NCBI GenBank assembly: GCA_903911145.1
Contig: CAIWCD010000046.1
Coordinates: 86,350-150,349 of the forward strand
DNA: 64,000 nucleotides
Origin: an uncultured delta proteobacterium
GTDB taxonomy: Bacteria; Myxococcota; Myxococcia; Myxococcales; 40CM-4-68-19
Direction: 5' to 3'
Part shown: positions 17,431 to 28,763 of the stretch, in pieces
How positions within the stretch are numbered: position 1 is the stretch's first letter
Layout of the letters: each line of letters starts with the position of its first letter
Translations under genes and position numbers: made by a program
Notes under the pieces: model-generated
What the model was told of the DNA's origin: nothing
Databases searched by the model: none
What the model saw: the letters and a program-made list of their open reading frames with translations, nothing else

Positions 17431-19297
17431 CCACCTCTCTGGCCGGATGATTCGCGCGTCCGCTGCTCTTCTGCTGGCGCTCGCGTTTGCGCCCGCGGCC
17501 CGCGCTGATGACGAAGTGAAGTCCCTCAAGCAGGCGCAGGCGGAGGCGAAGAAGAAGAAGAAGAAGGCCGCTGCCGCGGAGGACGCGCCGCCCGCGGAGA
17601 GTCCGTATGCCGGGTTGCCTCCGATGCCGGCGGACCCGGCACCTGCTCCTGATTCCGCGCCCGCGCGCACGGGCGTGATCATGCCGGGCGGAGGGATGGC
17701 CCCAGCTCCGGATCCCGACATCGCGCCGCTGTCAGGGGCACCGTCTCCTGCCGCCGCTGCTCCGATGCGCGAAGTGGCCGCACCGCAGCCGACGTTCCAG
17801 CCTGCTCCCGAGCCGGCACCCGAGCCCGTGCCGTCGCGCTCGGCCTATGTCCCGCCTCCTGAGCCGACGCCGGCGCCGGCCCCGATGCCGGAGCCTGCCT
17901 TCTCTCCGACTCCCGCGCCGGCTCCGGCCTTTGCGCCTGCTGCGACACCCGCGCCGACCTTCGCCGCGCCATCGTCGCCGAAGGACGTCGAGCAGCAGAT
18001 CGCCGCTGCAGCGCAGGCAGAAAAAGCACAGCAGTGCGAGGTTGCCTATCAGGGCTATCAAGCAGCCCTCGAGCGCGCGAGCCGCGTCTCGGACAAGGCT
18101 CGCGCAGGAGAGCTTGAGTCGATCGCGCAGAACAAGATCGACAAGCTCGAGGATTGCTATCGCGCCTGCCAGCCGAACGCGCGCCAGCGGTCGCTCTTCG
18201 AGAGCGCGCAGGGGTCCAAGGAGCGCGGCGAGGCCAAGCGGGCGACGCAGATCGCGCGCAAGCTCCTGACCGGAAAAGATCAGCGCTGCGTCTTCTGGGG
18301 CCAGGTGAAGGAGTTCCTCGCCGGCATGCCTGGCCAGGCAGATGAGCTCGCCAACGACAAGGTCGATCCGTGCGAGGTCACGCCTGAGCTTCAGAAGGAC
18401 CTCGACTCCGCCCGCTCCATGGCGCACCGCGAGCAGCAGGAGCTCAGCGAGCTGATGGCAAACCGCTCGCGGATCAGCGGCCACATGGACCAGATGGTTT
18501 CCCTCTGGCACGAGCTCGATCAGACGCGCCAGCGCATCTTCGAAATGCGCGAGGAGTTCCTCGACTGCGATGCCGTCTACAAGCCTCTCGTCGAGGACGC
18601 AGCGAGCCTCCACGACACCTTCGAGAAGTCCGAGAACCTCATCCTCGCCACCTACCGCGGGCAGCTCGGATCGCTCTCGAAGAAGGTGCGCGAGGCGCAG
18701 AGCCAGCTTGAGGACAAGAGCCGCTTGCTCGAGACGCGCGGGCAGGAACTCGACCGTCTGAAGAAGCAGCTCGACGAGATGGGCACCGTGAATGAGGACA
18801 TCTACAACGACCTCTTCAACCTCGCGGGCACCGAGTCGATCAGCTTCACGACGCAGGTCGAGGGCCGCCGCATCGAGAAGCCGATGGAGGAGATTCGCGC
18901 GCTGATGGCCGACGAGAGCAAGGTCATCTCGCAGGTGCAGTCGAAGTATCCCGAGTACTTCGCCAACGGCGTCAACGTCGAGGCGATGAAGCGCAAGAAG
19001 CTCGTGCTCGAGAAGATCGAGCAGATGATGGAGAAGTATCAGAAGGCCAACGGGAGCACGCACCCGGGCAGCCAGCGCTCGATCGATGAGATCGACGCGA
19101 CCATCAAGATGCTCGACAAGGCGATCGGCGCGAAGGCCGGAGACGCGGCGGCGGCAGGCGACAAGAAGGAAGACCCGTCTGGCGGCGGCGTTCCCACCTG
19201 GCTCATCGTGATCGGCGCACTGCTCGCGATCGGTGGTTTCATTTTCTGGCGCGTCAAGAGCGGCGGCTCGAGCAACGAGCGGGTCGGCTTCCGCTAG
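17423..19297 (+). CDS. Large coiled-coil envelope protein with C-terminal membrane anchor
   Basis: About 624 residues, function unknown. In order: a signal peptide (ALLLALAFAPAARA), a Lys-rich run encoded by repeated gaagaag triplets, a long Pro/Ala-rich segment at about 53-188 with PAPAP-type repeats, a long helical coiled-coil region at about 190-570 rich in Glu/Lys/Arg heptads, and one membrane span at about 591-612 (WLIVIGALLAIGGFIFW) followed by a short basic tail. This layout suits a periplasm-spanning scaffold or tether anchored in the inner membrane. It overlaps the preceding lipoprotein gene and is followed by an intrinsic terminator. Confidence 0.75.
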   Translation: MRSHLSGRMIRASAALLLALAFAPAARADDEVKSLKQAQAEAKKKKKKAAAAEDAPPAESPYAGLPPMPADPAPAPDSAPARTGVIMPGGGMAPAPDPDIAPLSGAPSPAAAAPMREVAAPQPTFQPAPEPAPEPVPSRSAYVPPPEPTPAPAPMPEPAFSPTPAPAPAFAPAATPAPTFAAPSSPKDVEQQIAAAAQAEKAQQCEVAYQGYQAALERASRVSDKARAGELESIAQNKIDKLEDCYRACQPNARQRSLFESAQGSKERGEAKRATQIARKLLTGKDQRCVFWGQVKEFLAGMPGQADELANDKVDPCEVTPELQKDLDSARSMAHREQQELSELMANRSRISGHMDQMVSLWHELDQTRQRIFEMREEFLDCDAVYKPLVEDAASLHDTFEKSENLILATYRGQLGSLSKKVREAQSQLEDKSRLLETRGQELDRLKKQLDEMGTVNEDIYNDLFNLAGTESISFTTQVEGRRIEKPMEEIRALMADESKVISQVQSKYPEYFANGVNVEAMKRKKLVLEKIEQMMEKYQKANGSTHPGSQRSIDEIDATIKMLDKAIGAKAGDAAAAGDKKEDPSGGGVPTWLIVIGALLAIGGFIFWRVKSGGSSNERVGFR

Positions 19298-19316
19298 AGA
19301 ATCGCGCTGGACTTCT

Positions 19317-19351
19317 GGCAGCCCGTGCGTGTGCGCGGGCTGCCTTTTTTT
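19317..19351 (+). terminator. Rho-independent terminator
   Basis: A perfect nine-pair stem GGCAGCCCG / CGGGCTGCC (19317-19325 with 19336-19344) with a ten-base loop is followed by seven T. It ends the lipoprotein/coiled-coil operon just before the convergent PilZ gene. Confidence 0.9.
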
Positions 19352-19353
19352 GT

Positions 19354-19845
19354 CTAGACCTTGAGCGACTCGAGCACGGTGTCGAAGACGACGAAGCCGA
19401 GCCGGTCGCGATCGGTTGCCGGTAGCGGGCCGAACGACAAGGAGACGCGGAACGCCGGCCCCTGCCGCTTGACGCCGCTGACGATCGCTTTGCAGACGAG
19501 CGGCGCAGGTTCGTCGGGCAGCCGCAGCGTCACCGTCGCTGGCTCGCCCACGGTCGGGCAGTAGCCGAGCATCGCGGCCAACCCGCCGACCGAGATGTCG
19601 AGCGTCATCGCTCGCAGAGTCATCCCGTTGCTGATGATCAGGTCCGCCTGCAGAGTGCGCTGCACGCGCAGGCTCTGGCGCGCCGTCTGCCCGGGCTTGA
19701 GATCAAGCTGCTGCGCGGAGAGGAGCGCGTTGGCGAGCTCCTCCCTCCCGCGGAGGTATTCGGTGTTCTCCTCGTCGGTGAGCTCCTTCTTGCGAGCGCG
19801 CTCATGCAGCTTCCTGAACTCCGCAACCCATTCACGCAGTGCCAT
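19354..19845 (-). CDS. PilZ-domain protein (likely c-di-GMP receptor)
   Basis: A 163-residue cytosolic protein. An N-terminal helical part of about 55 residues (FRKLHERARKKELTDEE) precedes a PilZ domain with the two c-di-GMP-binding elements: RxxxR (RQSLR) and DxSxxG (DISVGG). Such proteins bind the second messenger and act on motility, exopolysaccharide or gene control through a partner. The ATG at 19845 has GAGGA five bases upstream. It stands alone between a terminator and the M20 peptidase gene, so no partner can be named. Confidence 0.85.
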   Translation of the reverse strand: MALREWVAEFRKLHERARKKELTDEENTEYLRGREELANALLSAQQLDLKPGQTARQSLRVQRTLQADLIISNGMTLRAMTLDISVGGLAAMLGYCPTVGEPATVTLRLPDEPAPLVCKAIVSGVKRQGPAFRVSLSFGPLPATDRDRLGFVVFDTVLESLKV

Positions 19846-19912
19846 AGGATCCTCACTTCCTCACAAGCGAGTGACGAAATGCAAGGCGCGAAAGGTGCGC
19901 CACAGTGTGCCT

Positions 19913-21349
19913 TCAGCGGGTCGCGCGATAGTGCGCCGCGATGATGCTGGCCACCGCGCACGTCAGCTTCTTGCCGGTTGGGATGTGGAGAAACTCATTC
20001 GGGCCGTGCGCGTTCGACTGCGGCCCGAGCACGCCCGTGATGAGGAACTGTGCGGCGGGAAATTTCTCGCCGAGCATTCCCATGAACGGGATGGTGCCTC
20101 CTTCGCCCATGCTCGCTGCGGGCTGCTTCCAGAACGTCTGCGAGGCCTCTTCGATCGCGCGGTCGAGCCACGGCGCGAGAGCCGGCGCGTCCCAGCCGAC
20201 ACTCGCCTTGTCCCCCTCGAACGTCACCTTCGCGCCGTAGGGAGGATTGCTCTCGAGCGCGCGCTTGACCGCAGCCAGCGCGGCTTTGGGCTCCACGCGC
20301 GGCGGAATGCGGATCGACAGTTTCAGCGCCGTCTCGGGGCGCAGCACATTTCCTGCACTCTCGAGCGAGGGCATTCCGGCCGCGCCCACGACCGACACGG
20401 TCGGATTCCAGGTGCGCGCGAGCACAAGCCCAGCGAGGTCGTTTCCCATCGGCACCGCGCCCGCGACGAAGGGGAACTTGTCGTAGACCGCCGTGCCGAG
20501 CGCCTTCGCCGACGTCTGTGCCTGCGCACGCCGCGCCGCCGGGATCTCGACGAACAGCTCGGGCAGCAGCATCTTGCCGGTCTCTTCATCCTCGATGCGC
20601 GAGAGCAGCTGGCGGGCGATGCGGAAGCTCGACGGGACGATGCCGCTGCCGTCGCCAGAGTGGATCCCCTCGGTGAGAATCTGCACGCGAAGCGTGCCCG
20701 CGATCATTCCGCGCAGAGAGGTGGTGCTCCAGAGTTGCTCGTAGTTGCCGCAGCCCGAGTCGAGGCAGACCACCAAGCTGGGCGAGCCGATTCGCTTCGC
20801 GAGGTGCTCGATGTACGCGGGAAGATCCGGCGAGCCGCTCTCTTCGCAGGCCTCGATCAGCACCACGCAGCGAGCTCTCGGCAGCTTCTGCTCAGCGAGC
20901 AATCGCAGTGCCGCGAGCGACGCGTAGGCCGCATAGCCATCGTCGGCCGCACCGCGTCCGTAGAGGCGGTCTCCCTCGCGCACGGGCTCCCACGGCGACA
21001 GCCCCTCGCGCCAGCCCGTCATCTCCGGCTGCTTGTCAAGATGGCCGTAGAGCAGGATGGTCTCGGCGCTCTCGTCGCTCTCCGCGGGCGACTCCATGAA
21101 GATGACCGGCGTGCGGCCCGGCAGACGCACCACCTCGACGGTCAGGCCCGGCAGCGGCTGCTGCTTGCAGAACCGCTCGACCAGCGCGACCGCGCGATCC
21201 ATCTCTCCGCGCTCCTGCCACTGCGCATCGAACGCAGGCGAGCGGTTGGGGATGCGGACGTACTCGTGGAGCGAAGGCAGGATCTCGCGCTCCCACATCT
21301 CTTCAGAGCGAGCAGTCGCTGCGGCGGCGTCGAACGCGGGCAGGGTCAT
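19913..21349 (-). CDS. M20-family dipeptidase/metallopeptidase
   Basis: A 478-residue cytosolic di-zinc peptidase. Metal-site motifs are present in order: YGHLDKQPE (His, Asp), YGRGAADDGY (bridging Asp), and IEACEESGS (general base Glu plus metal Glu), then LDSGCG and a C-terminal HGPNEFLHI with the last His ligand. This form matches M20 dipeptidases of the CNDP type. The ATG at 21349 has GAGG seven bases upstream. It probably digests imported or internal peptides. Confidence 0.9.
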   Translation of the reverse strand: MTLPAFDAAAATARSEEMWEREILPSLHEYVRIPNRSPAFDAQWQERGEMDRAVALVERFCKQQPLPGLTVEVVRLPGRTPVIFMESPAESDESAETILLYGHLDKQPEMTGWREGLSPWEPVREGDRLYGRGAADDGYAAYASLAALRLLAEQKLPRARCVVLIEACEESGSPDLPAYIEHLAKRIGSPSLVVCLDSGCGNYEQLWSTTSLRGMIAGTLRVQILTEGIHSGDGSGIVPSSFRIARQLLSRIEDEETGKMLLPELFVEIPAARRAQAQTSAKALGTAVYDKFPFVAGAVPMGNDLAGLVLARTWNPTVSVVGAAGMPSLESAGNVLRPETALKLSIRIPPRVEPKAALAAVKRALESNPPYGAKVTFEGDKASVGWDAPALAPWLDRAIEEASQTFWKQPAASMGEGGTIPFMGMLGEKFPAAQFLITGVLGPQSNAHGPNEFLHIPTGKKLTCAVASIIAAHYRATR

Positions 21350-21553
21350 GCCCAGCCTCTTAGCAAGAAGCGCTCGTCGCCTCTACGGGTGCGGCACTCG
21401 ATCTCGATCGCCTGTTCGACAATGGACTGACGCGAATCCTCTCCGACGTGAAACAAGGAGCGCTCGTCCGCGTAGACGGGCAGCGAGCAGCGGGGAGATT
21501 GCGCCGGCCCTTCGCTGCTGTGGACTTCGGCGCGCACGAAAGCCTCCTTCTCC

Positions 21554-22951
21554 ATGAGTGCAGACCACGCCCGCCAGATCCCGCGCAGAGTTGGAACACG
21601 CTTCCAGCACGCCACCTCGCTTCTCGGCAGCGCGCTCTTGCTGCTCGCGTTCGCGAGGCCCGCGGTGGCGCGATCGCTCGATGCGGCGTCGGCCGACGAG
21701 TCGTCCGAAGGGAGTGAAAAGCTCGGCGCGCAGATCAAGCACGAGGTGCGCGAGCAGCTCGTGAAGGTGCGCACCAAGCTCTCCGGCCTCGCCGATCGGC
21801 TGCACCATCGCGGGGCCGACGAAGACGATGAGGAGGACTGGTACGCGCGCGGAATGCGGCAGCACAAGCGCGGGCATTTCAAGGATGCGATCGCGGCCTT
21901 CCAGAAGGCCATCGATGCCGACCAGCGCGCGGACGACGCCAGCTACAACATTGCCTGCGACTACGCGCAGCTCGGCGATGTCGAGCACGCCGTCGAGTGG
22001 CTCAAGCGCGCCACTGACGAAGGGGCCGACGCGGAGAGCATGGTCGGCAGCGACGACGACTTCGATCCGATTCGCAGCGACGCGAAGTTTCGCGCGGGCC
22101 TTCAAGAGCTGCATGCGCAGCGAGCGCACCGCCACGCGTCCGAGCAGGCCCGCCTCGAACGGCGCTACCAGCGGCTCCTCTCGCGCGCACCGAAGAGTGA
22201 TGAGCCGTGGAGCAGCCTCGGCAAAGAGCTACTCGATGCGGGAGCGTACGACCTCGCCTTCAAGGCGTTCTCCTCTGCAGCCGAGCGCACAACGGAGCCG
22301 GGGAACTCGCTCTACAATGCGGCCTGCGCGCTCTCGCTCAAGGGCGACAAGAAGGCGGCGCTCGCGCAGCTTGAGCGCGCCATCGAGCAGGGCTTCGACG
22401 ATCTCCACCAACTCAAGCACGACGACGACCTCGACAGCGTTCGCGATGAACCGCAGTTCATTGAGCTTGCGCAGCTCGCGCGCGATCTCGAACTCGACGT
22501 CGAGCGGAACACCTTCGTGCTCAATCTCGGCAGCGTGCATGTCTGGACGCGCAAGGGCAGCAAGAAGCGCAGCGCCGAGGACGTCGCGCACTACCAGGAG
22601 ATGGCGAAGAAGCATCCGCAGCTCGGGCGGGCACAGTTCAATCTCGGATATGCGCAGCTCGCGGCGAAGGATGCGTCGGGCGCAGAGGCGTCGTTCGCAA
22701 AGGCTCTCGCCCTCTCGTATCGAACGGGCACGACGCTCTATGATCTCGCCTGCGCGCAGGCCCGCGCGGGGCATAAGGATGCGGCACTCGATTCGCTGCA
22801 GAAGGCGATCGACGCGAATGCAGGCGCTGCCGATTCGATGGACGATGACGACGATCTCGCCTCGCTCCGCGGCGACGCGCGCTTTCGCGAACTCAAGCGC
22901 AAGGCCGCGATGCAGAGCGGCAATGACGATGACGATGACGACGACGAGTAG
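21554..22951 (+). CDS. Exported TPR protein with repeated acidic end motif
   Basis: A 465-residue protein with an N-terminal signal-like segment (SALLLLAFARPAVA) and TPR helices in three blocks (RGHFKDAIAAFQKAI, SLYNAACALSLKGDKKAAL, LYDLACAQARAGHKDAAL). Each block ends in the same motif, DDDFDPIRSDAKFRAGL, DDDLDSVRDEPQFIELA and DDDLASLRGDARFRELK, typical of TPR proteins of the 'end-of-group' kind. The protein finishes with a run of Asp encoded by a gacgatgac simple repeat. Such proteins act as adaptors; the partner is unknown. It ends 22 bases before pepQ on the same strand. Confidence 0.8.
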   Translation: MSADHARQIPRRVGTRFQHATSLLGSALLLLAFARPAVARSLDAASADESSEGSEKLGAQIKHEVREQLVKVRTKLSGLADRLHHRGADEDDEEDWYARGMRQHKRGHFKDAIAAFQKAIDADQRADDASYNIACDYAQLGDVEHAVEWLKRATDEGADAESMVGSDDDFDPIRSDAKFRAGLQELHAQRAHRHASEQARLERRYQRLLSRAPKSDEPWSSLGKELLDAGAYDLAFKAFSSAAERTTEPGNSLYNAACALSLKGDKKAALAQLERAIEQGFDDLHQLKHDDDLDSVRDEPQFIELAQLARDLELDVERNTFVLNLGSVHVWTRKGSKKRSAEDVAHYQEMAKKHPQLGRAQFNLGYAQLAAKDASGAEASFAKALALSYRTGTTLYDLACAQARAGHKDAALDSLQKAIDANAGAADSMDDDDDLASLRGDARFRELKRKAAMQSGNDDDDDDDE

Positions 22952-22973
22952 CCACAGCGGGTAGAGTCAGTCG

Positions 22974-24317
22974 ATGGACAGATCGACTCTCTCGTCTCTG
23001 CACGCCGAGCATTGCCGCGCCTTGCAGTTGAGCTGCGAAGCGGTGCTGCGCGCGCAGGGGCTCGATACGCTCGTGCTCCACTCGGGCACGCCGCAGAAGC
23101 GCACTTCGTTCGACGACCAGTTCTGGCCGCTGCGGCCCTCGCCCTGGTTCATGCACTGGCTGCCGCTCGAGGAGCCGGGCTGTCATCTGATCATCCGCGC
23201 GGGAAAGCTCCCGCTGCTGCTGCGGCCGCAGGAGTTCGACTTCTGGGAGGCGCCGCATCCTCCCGCGTCCGATCATTTCTGGAGCTCGTTCGAGGTTCGC
23301 GAAGGCAGTCGGGCGGCGCTGCTTGCGGAAGCCCGGGCGTTGTCGGGTGGCCGCACGGCGTTCGTCGGCGACGACCTCGCTGCGGCCGAGGCTCTCTCTC
23401 TCTCTGCGGCGGCAAACGGCGCGGCCCTGATGCGCGCGCTCGATGTGCTGCGCGTGAGCAAGAGCGCGTATGAGGAGCTCTGTCTCGTCGAGGCGAATCG
23501 GCGTGCGGCCGTCGGCCATGAGGAGTTGCGTGCGCTCTTCGCGGGCGGCGATCTTCCCGAGCTGCAGCTGCATCTCTCGTTCTTGCGCGCGACCAGCCAG
23601 GACGATTCGGAGACGCCCTACAAGAACATCGTTGCGCTCGGCGCGCATGCGGCGACGCTCCACCACGTCAGCTACGAGAAGCGCGCGCAGCCTGCGCTGT
23701 CGCTGCTCGTCGACGCGGGCGCCTCTTTCGCGGGCTACTGCTCGGACATCACGCGCACCTGGGTGAAGGGCGGCGGCGCGGGGGCGAGTGCGTTTGGAGC
23801 GCTCGTCGCGCAGGTCGAGGCTCTGCAACAGCGACTCTGCGGCGAGGCGCGGGTGGGGCGTGAGTACGAGTCGCTGCACGATCATGCGCATGAGCTGATC
23901 GCGGATGCGTTGAGAGCGGTCGGCATCGCGCGCTGCTCGTCGGCGGAGCTGATCGAGAGCGGGCTGACGCGCGCTTTCTTTCCGCATGGTCTTGGCCACT
24001 CGCTTGGCCTCACCTGCCACGACGTCGGCTGCGCGTTGAAAGCGCCGCGAGCGGAGAATGCGTGGCTGCGCAACACCAGCACGATCGCGGACCGCCAGAC
24101 CTTCACCATCGAGCCGGGCGTCTACTTCATCGACGCGCTGCTCGCGCCCTTTCGCGCAGGACAGCACGCGACCGCCATCGACTGGGCGCTCTGCGACGAG
24201 CTGACGAAGTTCGGCGGCGTGCGGATTGAAGACGACGTCGTGGTGGGCAAGAGCGGCCTGCGCAACCTGACGCGCGAGCTGCTGCCGCAGGGCGGCGGCG
24301 CTCCCGGCCTTCGATGA
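22974..24317 (+). CDS. pepQ: Xaa-Pro dipeptidase (M24)
   Basis: Cleaves dipeptides with C-terminal proline using two metal ions. The 447-residue protein has an N-terminal creatinase-like domain and a pita-bread catalytic domain with all five ligands: LLVDAGASF (Asp), YCSDITRTW (Asp), FPHGLGHSLGL (His), FTIEPGVYF (Glu) and GGVRIEDDV (Glu). Length and order fit bacterial PepQ. The stop overlaps the rsmE start by four bases (ATGA), so translation is coupled. Confidence 0.92.
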   Translation: MDRSTLSSLHAEHCRALQLSCEAVLRAQGLDTLVLHSGTPQKRTSFDDQFWPLRPSPWFMHWLPLEEPGCHLIIRAGKLPLLLRPQEFDFWEAPHPPASDHFWSSFEVREGSRAALLAEARALSGGRTAFVGDDLAAAEALSLSAAANGAALMRALDVLRVSKSAYEELCLVEANRRAAVGHEELRALFAGGDLPELQLHLSFLRATSQDDSETPYKNIVALGAHAATLHHVSYEKRAQPALSLLVDAGASFAGYCSDITRTWVKGGGAGASAFGALVAQVEALQQRLCGEARVGREYESLHDHAHELIADALRAVGIARCSSAELIESGLTRAFFPHGLGHSLGLTCHDVGCALKAPRAENAWLRNTSTIADRQTFTIEPGVYFIDALLAPFRAGQHATAIDWALCDELTKFGGVRIEDDVVVGKSGLRNLTRELLPQGGGAPGLR

Positions 24318-25048
24318 ATCTCTTGCTGCTTGAGCCAGGTGAGGTCGACGAGAGCGGGCTCGCGCGACTCGGTGGCCGACGCCTCGTCCATGCGAATGAG
24401 GTTCTGCGCGCGCAGAAGAGCGACCGGCTGCGCGTAGGAATGCGCGGTGGAAACGTCGGCGATGGCGAGGTCGTCTCCATCGATGCGCGCGAACTCGTGC
24501 TTCGCGTCGCGCTCGCGCAGCCGCCACCAGAGCGGCGGGGCGTCGATCTGCTCCTCGGGATGCCGCGGCCCAAGGTGCTCAAGCGCATCCTTCCTGCGCT
24601 CGCATCGCTCGGCATCGATCGCATCGTGCTCGTCAATGCCGCGACGGTGGAGAAGAGCTACTTCGCGACGCCGCTGCTCGCGCCCGGGTCGATCGCCGAG
24701 CTGTTCTCGCTCGGCCTCGAGCAGTCGCGTGACACGGTGGCGCCGACTCTCTCTCTGGAGACGCTCTTTCGTCCCTTCGTCGAAGATCGCCTCGACGCGC
24801 TCTTCCCCGCACCCAGCCTGCGTCTGCTCGCGCATCCGGCCGCCGATGCGTCGTTTCCGGAATTATTGACCGGCCGGTCAGAAATGGGCCGCACGCTCCT
24901 CGCCGTCGGACCCGAGGGTGGCTGGGTGCCGTTCGAGCTCGAGCTGCTCGCAGCTCGCGGATTCACGCGGATCAGTCTGGGCGCGCGTCCGCTGCGTACC
25001 GAGGTTGCGCTTCCTGCGCTGATCGGGGCGCTGCTCGCGGCACGATGA
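24314..25048 (+). CDS. rsmE: 16S rRNA m3U1498 methyltransferase
   Basis: Methylates N3 of U1498 in 16S rRNA using S-adenosylmethionine. The 244-residue protein shows an N-terminal PUA-like part (RLVHANEVLRAQKSDRLRVG) and the SPOUT knot (LAVGPEGGWVPFELELL and ISLGARPLRTEVALP), both diagnostic. The knot residues GPEGG and the LRTE block bind the cofactor. The ATG overlaps the end of pepQ. A 14-bp perfect palindrome lies inside the gene at 24867-24880. Confidence 0.93.
   Translation: MNLLLLEPGEVDESGLARLGGRRLVHANEVLRAQKSDRLRVGMRGGNVGDGEVVSIDARELVLRVALAQPPPERRGVDLLLGMPRPKVLKRILPALASLGIDRIVLVNAATVEKSYFATPLLAPGSIAELFSLGLEQSRDTVAPTLSLETLFRPFVEDRLDALFPAPSLRLLAHPAADASFPELLTGRSEMGRTLLAVGPEGGWVPFELELLAARGFTRISLGARPLRTEVALPALIGALLAAR
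24867..24880. promoter_or_regulatory. Intragenic TetR-operator-like palindrome
   Basis: TGACCGGCCGGTCA is a perfect 14-bp palindrome with AT-rich flanks inside the otherwise GC-rich rsmE coding region. TetR-type regulators often bind sites of this look, but no regulator gene is nearby and chance is possible. Confidence 0.25.
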
Positions 25049-25078
25049 ACAAGGCAGCCGCACCCCGGTTGGCGTCGT

Positions 25079-27318
25079 TCAAAGATGCGTGCGGAAGAAG
25101 GCGAAGACGCGCTCCCAGTAGCGCTGCAGAAGAGCTGGCTCATGAAACTGGTGCGTCTGCCCGAGTTGCGGCAGGAGCTCGAACGGCTTCCCCGCACGGA
25201 AGAGCGCGTCGCAGAGCAGCAGCGACTCGCTGAAGTGGACGTTGTCGTCGGCGGTGCCGTGAGAAATCAGCAGCGGCCGATGTTCGAGCGTTGGCTGCGA
25301 CGCTGCATCGAGGAGCCCGTTGCGAGCGTAGAGCGGATTTCCCTCGGGCGGAGGGACGCCGAGATACCGTTCGGTGTAGCCCGTGTCGTAGTTCATCCAG
25401 TCGACCACGGGAGCGCCCGCGACGGCGGCCTTGAAGACGTCGGGGCGGCGCAGCACAGAGAGCGCCGCGAGATAGCCGCCGAAGCTGTGCCCCATCGCGC
25501 CGACGCGCGTCAGATCGATTGCCGGTTCGCGCGCAGCCCACGCGTGCAGTGCAGCGATCTGATCGTCGAGCGGCACCTCGCAGAACTTCCCTGCGATCGC
25601 GCGCTCCCAGTCCCGGCCACGAAGCGGCGTGCCGCGGTTGTCGACGCGCAGCACGAGAAAGCCGTGATCGGCGATCCATTGATCGAGCAGGTAGGCCGCG
25701 CTCTGTGCACGCACGGTGTTGACGTGCGGTCCTCCGTAGAGCTGGACGATGAGCGGATAGTTGCCTTGTGCAACAAAATCGCGCGGTCGCACGAGGAGGG
25801 AATGGAAACCTCCGTCGGCGCGATGGCCGTCGGCGCAGAGCGGCGGCTCACCGACCTGTGCGAACTCGATCCGCGGAGCGGGAGGCATCGGTTCGGCGAC
25901 CGAGCGCAACTGGCCGGCGATGGTTCCGTCCTGGCGGACCAGTTCGAATCGCGCACCGCCGCGCAGTGGAGCGCAGACGCGCAGATGCGTCCGTCCGCTC
26001 TGCGCGAAGACAGCAGTGATGCTCTCAGCCACGCCGTCTGCGGGCGCGAGCTTGCTCGCCGGTAGCGTGTCGTTCTCGTCGTGAAGCCGTTGACGCCACA
26101 ACTCGGACGCCAGCGGTGTCGGGTGGCGCAGGAGAAACAGCGTGTCGGTTGCCTCGTCGAATCCGGCAATCGAAGCGAAACGAAATGCCAGTGGAGTCAG
26201 TTCACGCAGGAGTGTGCCGTCGGCCGCGTGATGGAACAACTGCAGCGCGCCTGCCCCCTCGCTGCTCCAGAGAAAGCCCGAGCTATCCGGAAGCCAGAGG
26301 AGGTCGCGCGCCGAGTTGAGGAACGCTTCGTCGTGCTCGGTGAGCAGCGTGCGGGCGCGCAGTTGCGCGTCGAACGAGATCAGCGCCAGGTCGCGCTGGT
26401 CGCGGGTGAGCGCGATCAGGAGCAGCTTCTCAGGTGCCGCCCATTCCACGCGCGCGACGTACTCCCAATGCGGCTTGAGCGGCAGCCACCGCGTCTCTCC
26501 TCCGGTCGCCGGGACGATGCCGAAGCGGCACTTCGCGTTATGTCGCCCCGCGCGCGGATAGGCCTGCGGCGCGGGCGCGCGAAACGCGTGCGCCGGGTCC
26601 TGCAGGAAAAGCTTCTCGACCGATTCTTCGTCGACCTCTTCGTAGAGAAGCGCGGCCGAATCGGGCGACCACCAGAAGCCGCGGAAGCGCGAAAACTCTT
26701 CCTGTGCGACGAACTCTGCGCGCGCGTGCAGCAGCGTCGAGGTTGCGCCGTGCGTGAGCTGGACCGCTCCTGGGCCGGGCTGGCGCTGCTCCTCGACATG
26801 CACGGGCACCACCCAGAGTTCGCCGGCGCGGACAAACGCACAGCGGGTGCCGTCGGGCGAGAGTTCGGGATCAAAGAGCGCAGCGCCCGTTTCGTCAGGG
26901 CCGGCGATCTCTCTCGCACGCCCGCCCACGAGCGCGATGACGAAGGCCCGACCGCCCAGCATGAAGAGCGCGAGATGACCGTCGCTGGAGAGTTGGTAGC
27001 TGACGATGCCGCTTGCGGTGATGCGCATACGCTCGCGCCGGGCCTGCTCCTCTGGCGTCAGCGAATCGCCGCTGTCGCCGAGCAGGGATTCGCGGGAGGC
27101 CAGCTCCCGCTCACTGCCGCTCTCGAAATCAACTGCGTAAAGACGCAGTTCGGTGTCGCGCGGGCCGCTGCGCAGAAAGAGCGCGTGCCGTCCGTCGGGA
27201 GTGAGCTGGATGCTCTGCGGCATCCCGTTGGTGAAGCTGCGAGTCTCGAGCAGCGTGCGGAGAAAATCGTGATCCGAGATGCTTTGAGTGCCAACCATCT
27301 CGCTGCCCGTGATTTCCA

Positions 27319-27319
<1 letters not shown>
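25079..27319 (-). CDS. S9 prolyl oligopeptidase, dipeptidyl-peptidase IV-like
   Basis: A 746-residue serine peptidase with an N-terminal beta-propeller (about 40-480) and a C-terminal alpha/beta-hydrolase domain. The catalytic triad is visible: Ser in GHSFGGYLAAL, Asp in ISHGTADDNVHF, and His in GQTHQFHEP. Propeller-side QEEFSRFRGFWWSPD carries the EE pair that in DPP-IV binds the free N-terminus, supporting an Xaa-Pro dipeptidyl specificity. No signal peptide is clear from ATG 27319, so it is probably cytosolic. The start shares one base with the stop of the upstream peptide-transporter gene (TGATG), so uptake and digestion of peptides are encoded together. Confidence 0.92.
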
Positions 27320-28734
<1,415 letters not shown>

Positions 28735-28763
28735 GGAGTGCGATTCATATAGCGGAGATGTGC

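Noticed and set aside
22921..22950. GAC/GAT triplet run at the end of the TPR gene
   Set aside because: It encodes an acidic tail; the frame is intact and it is not a mobile or regulatory repeat.
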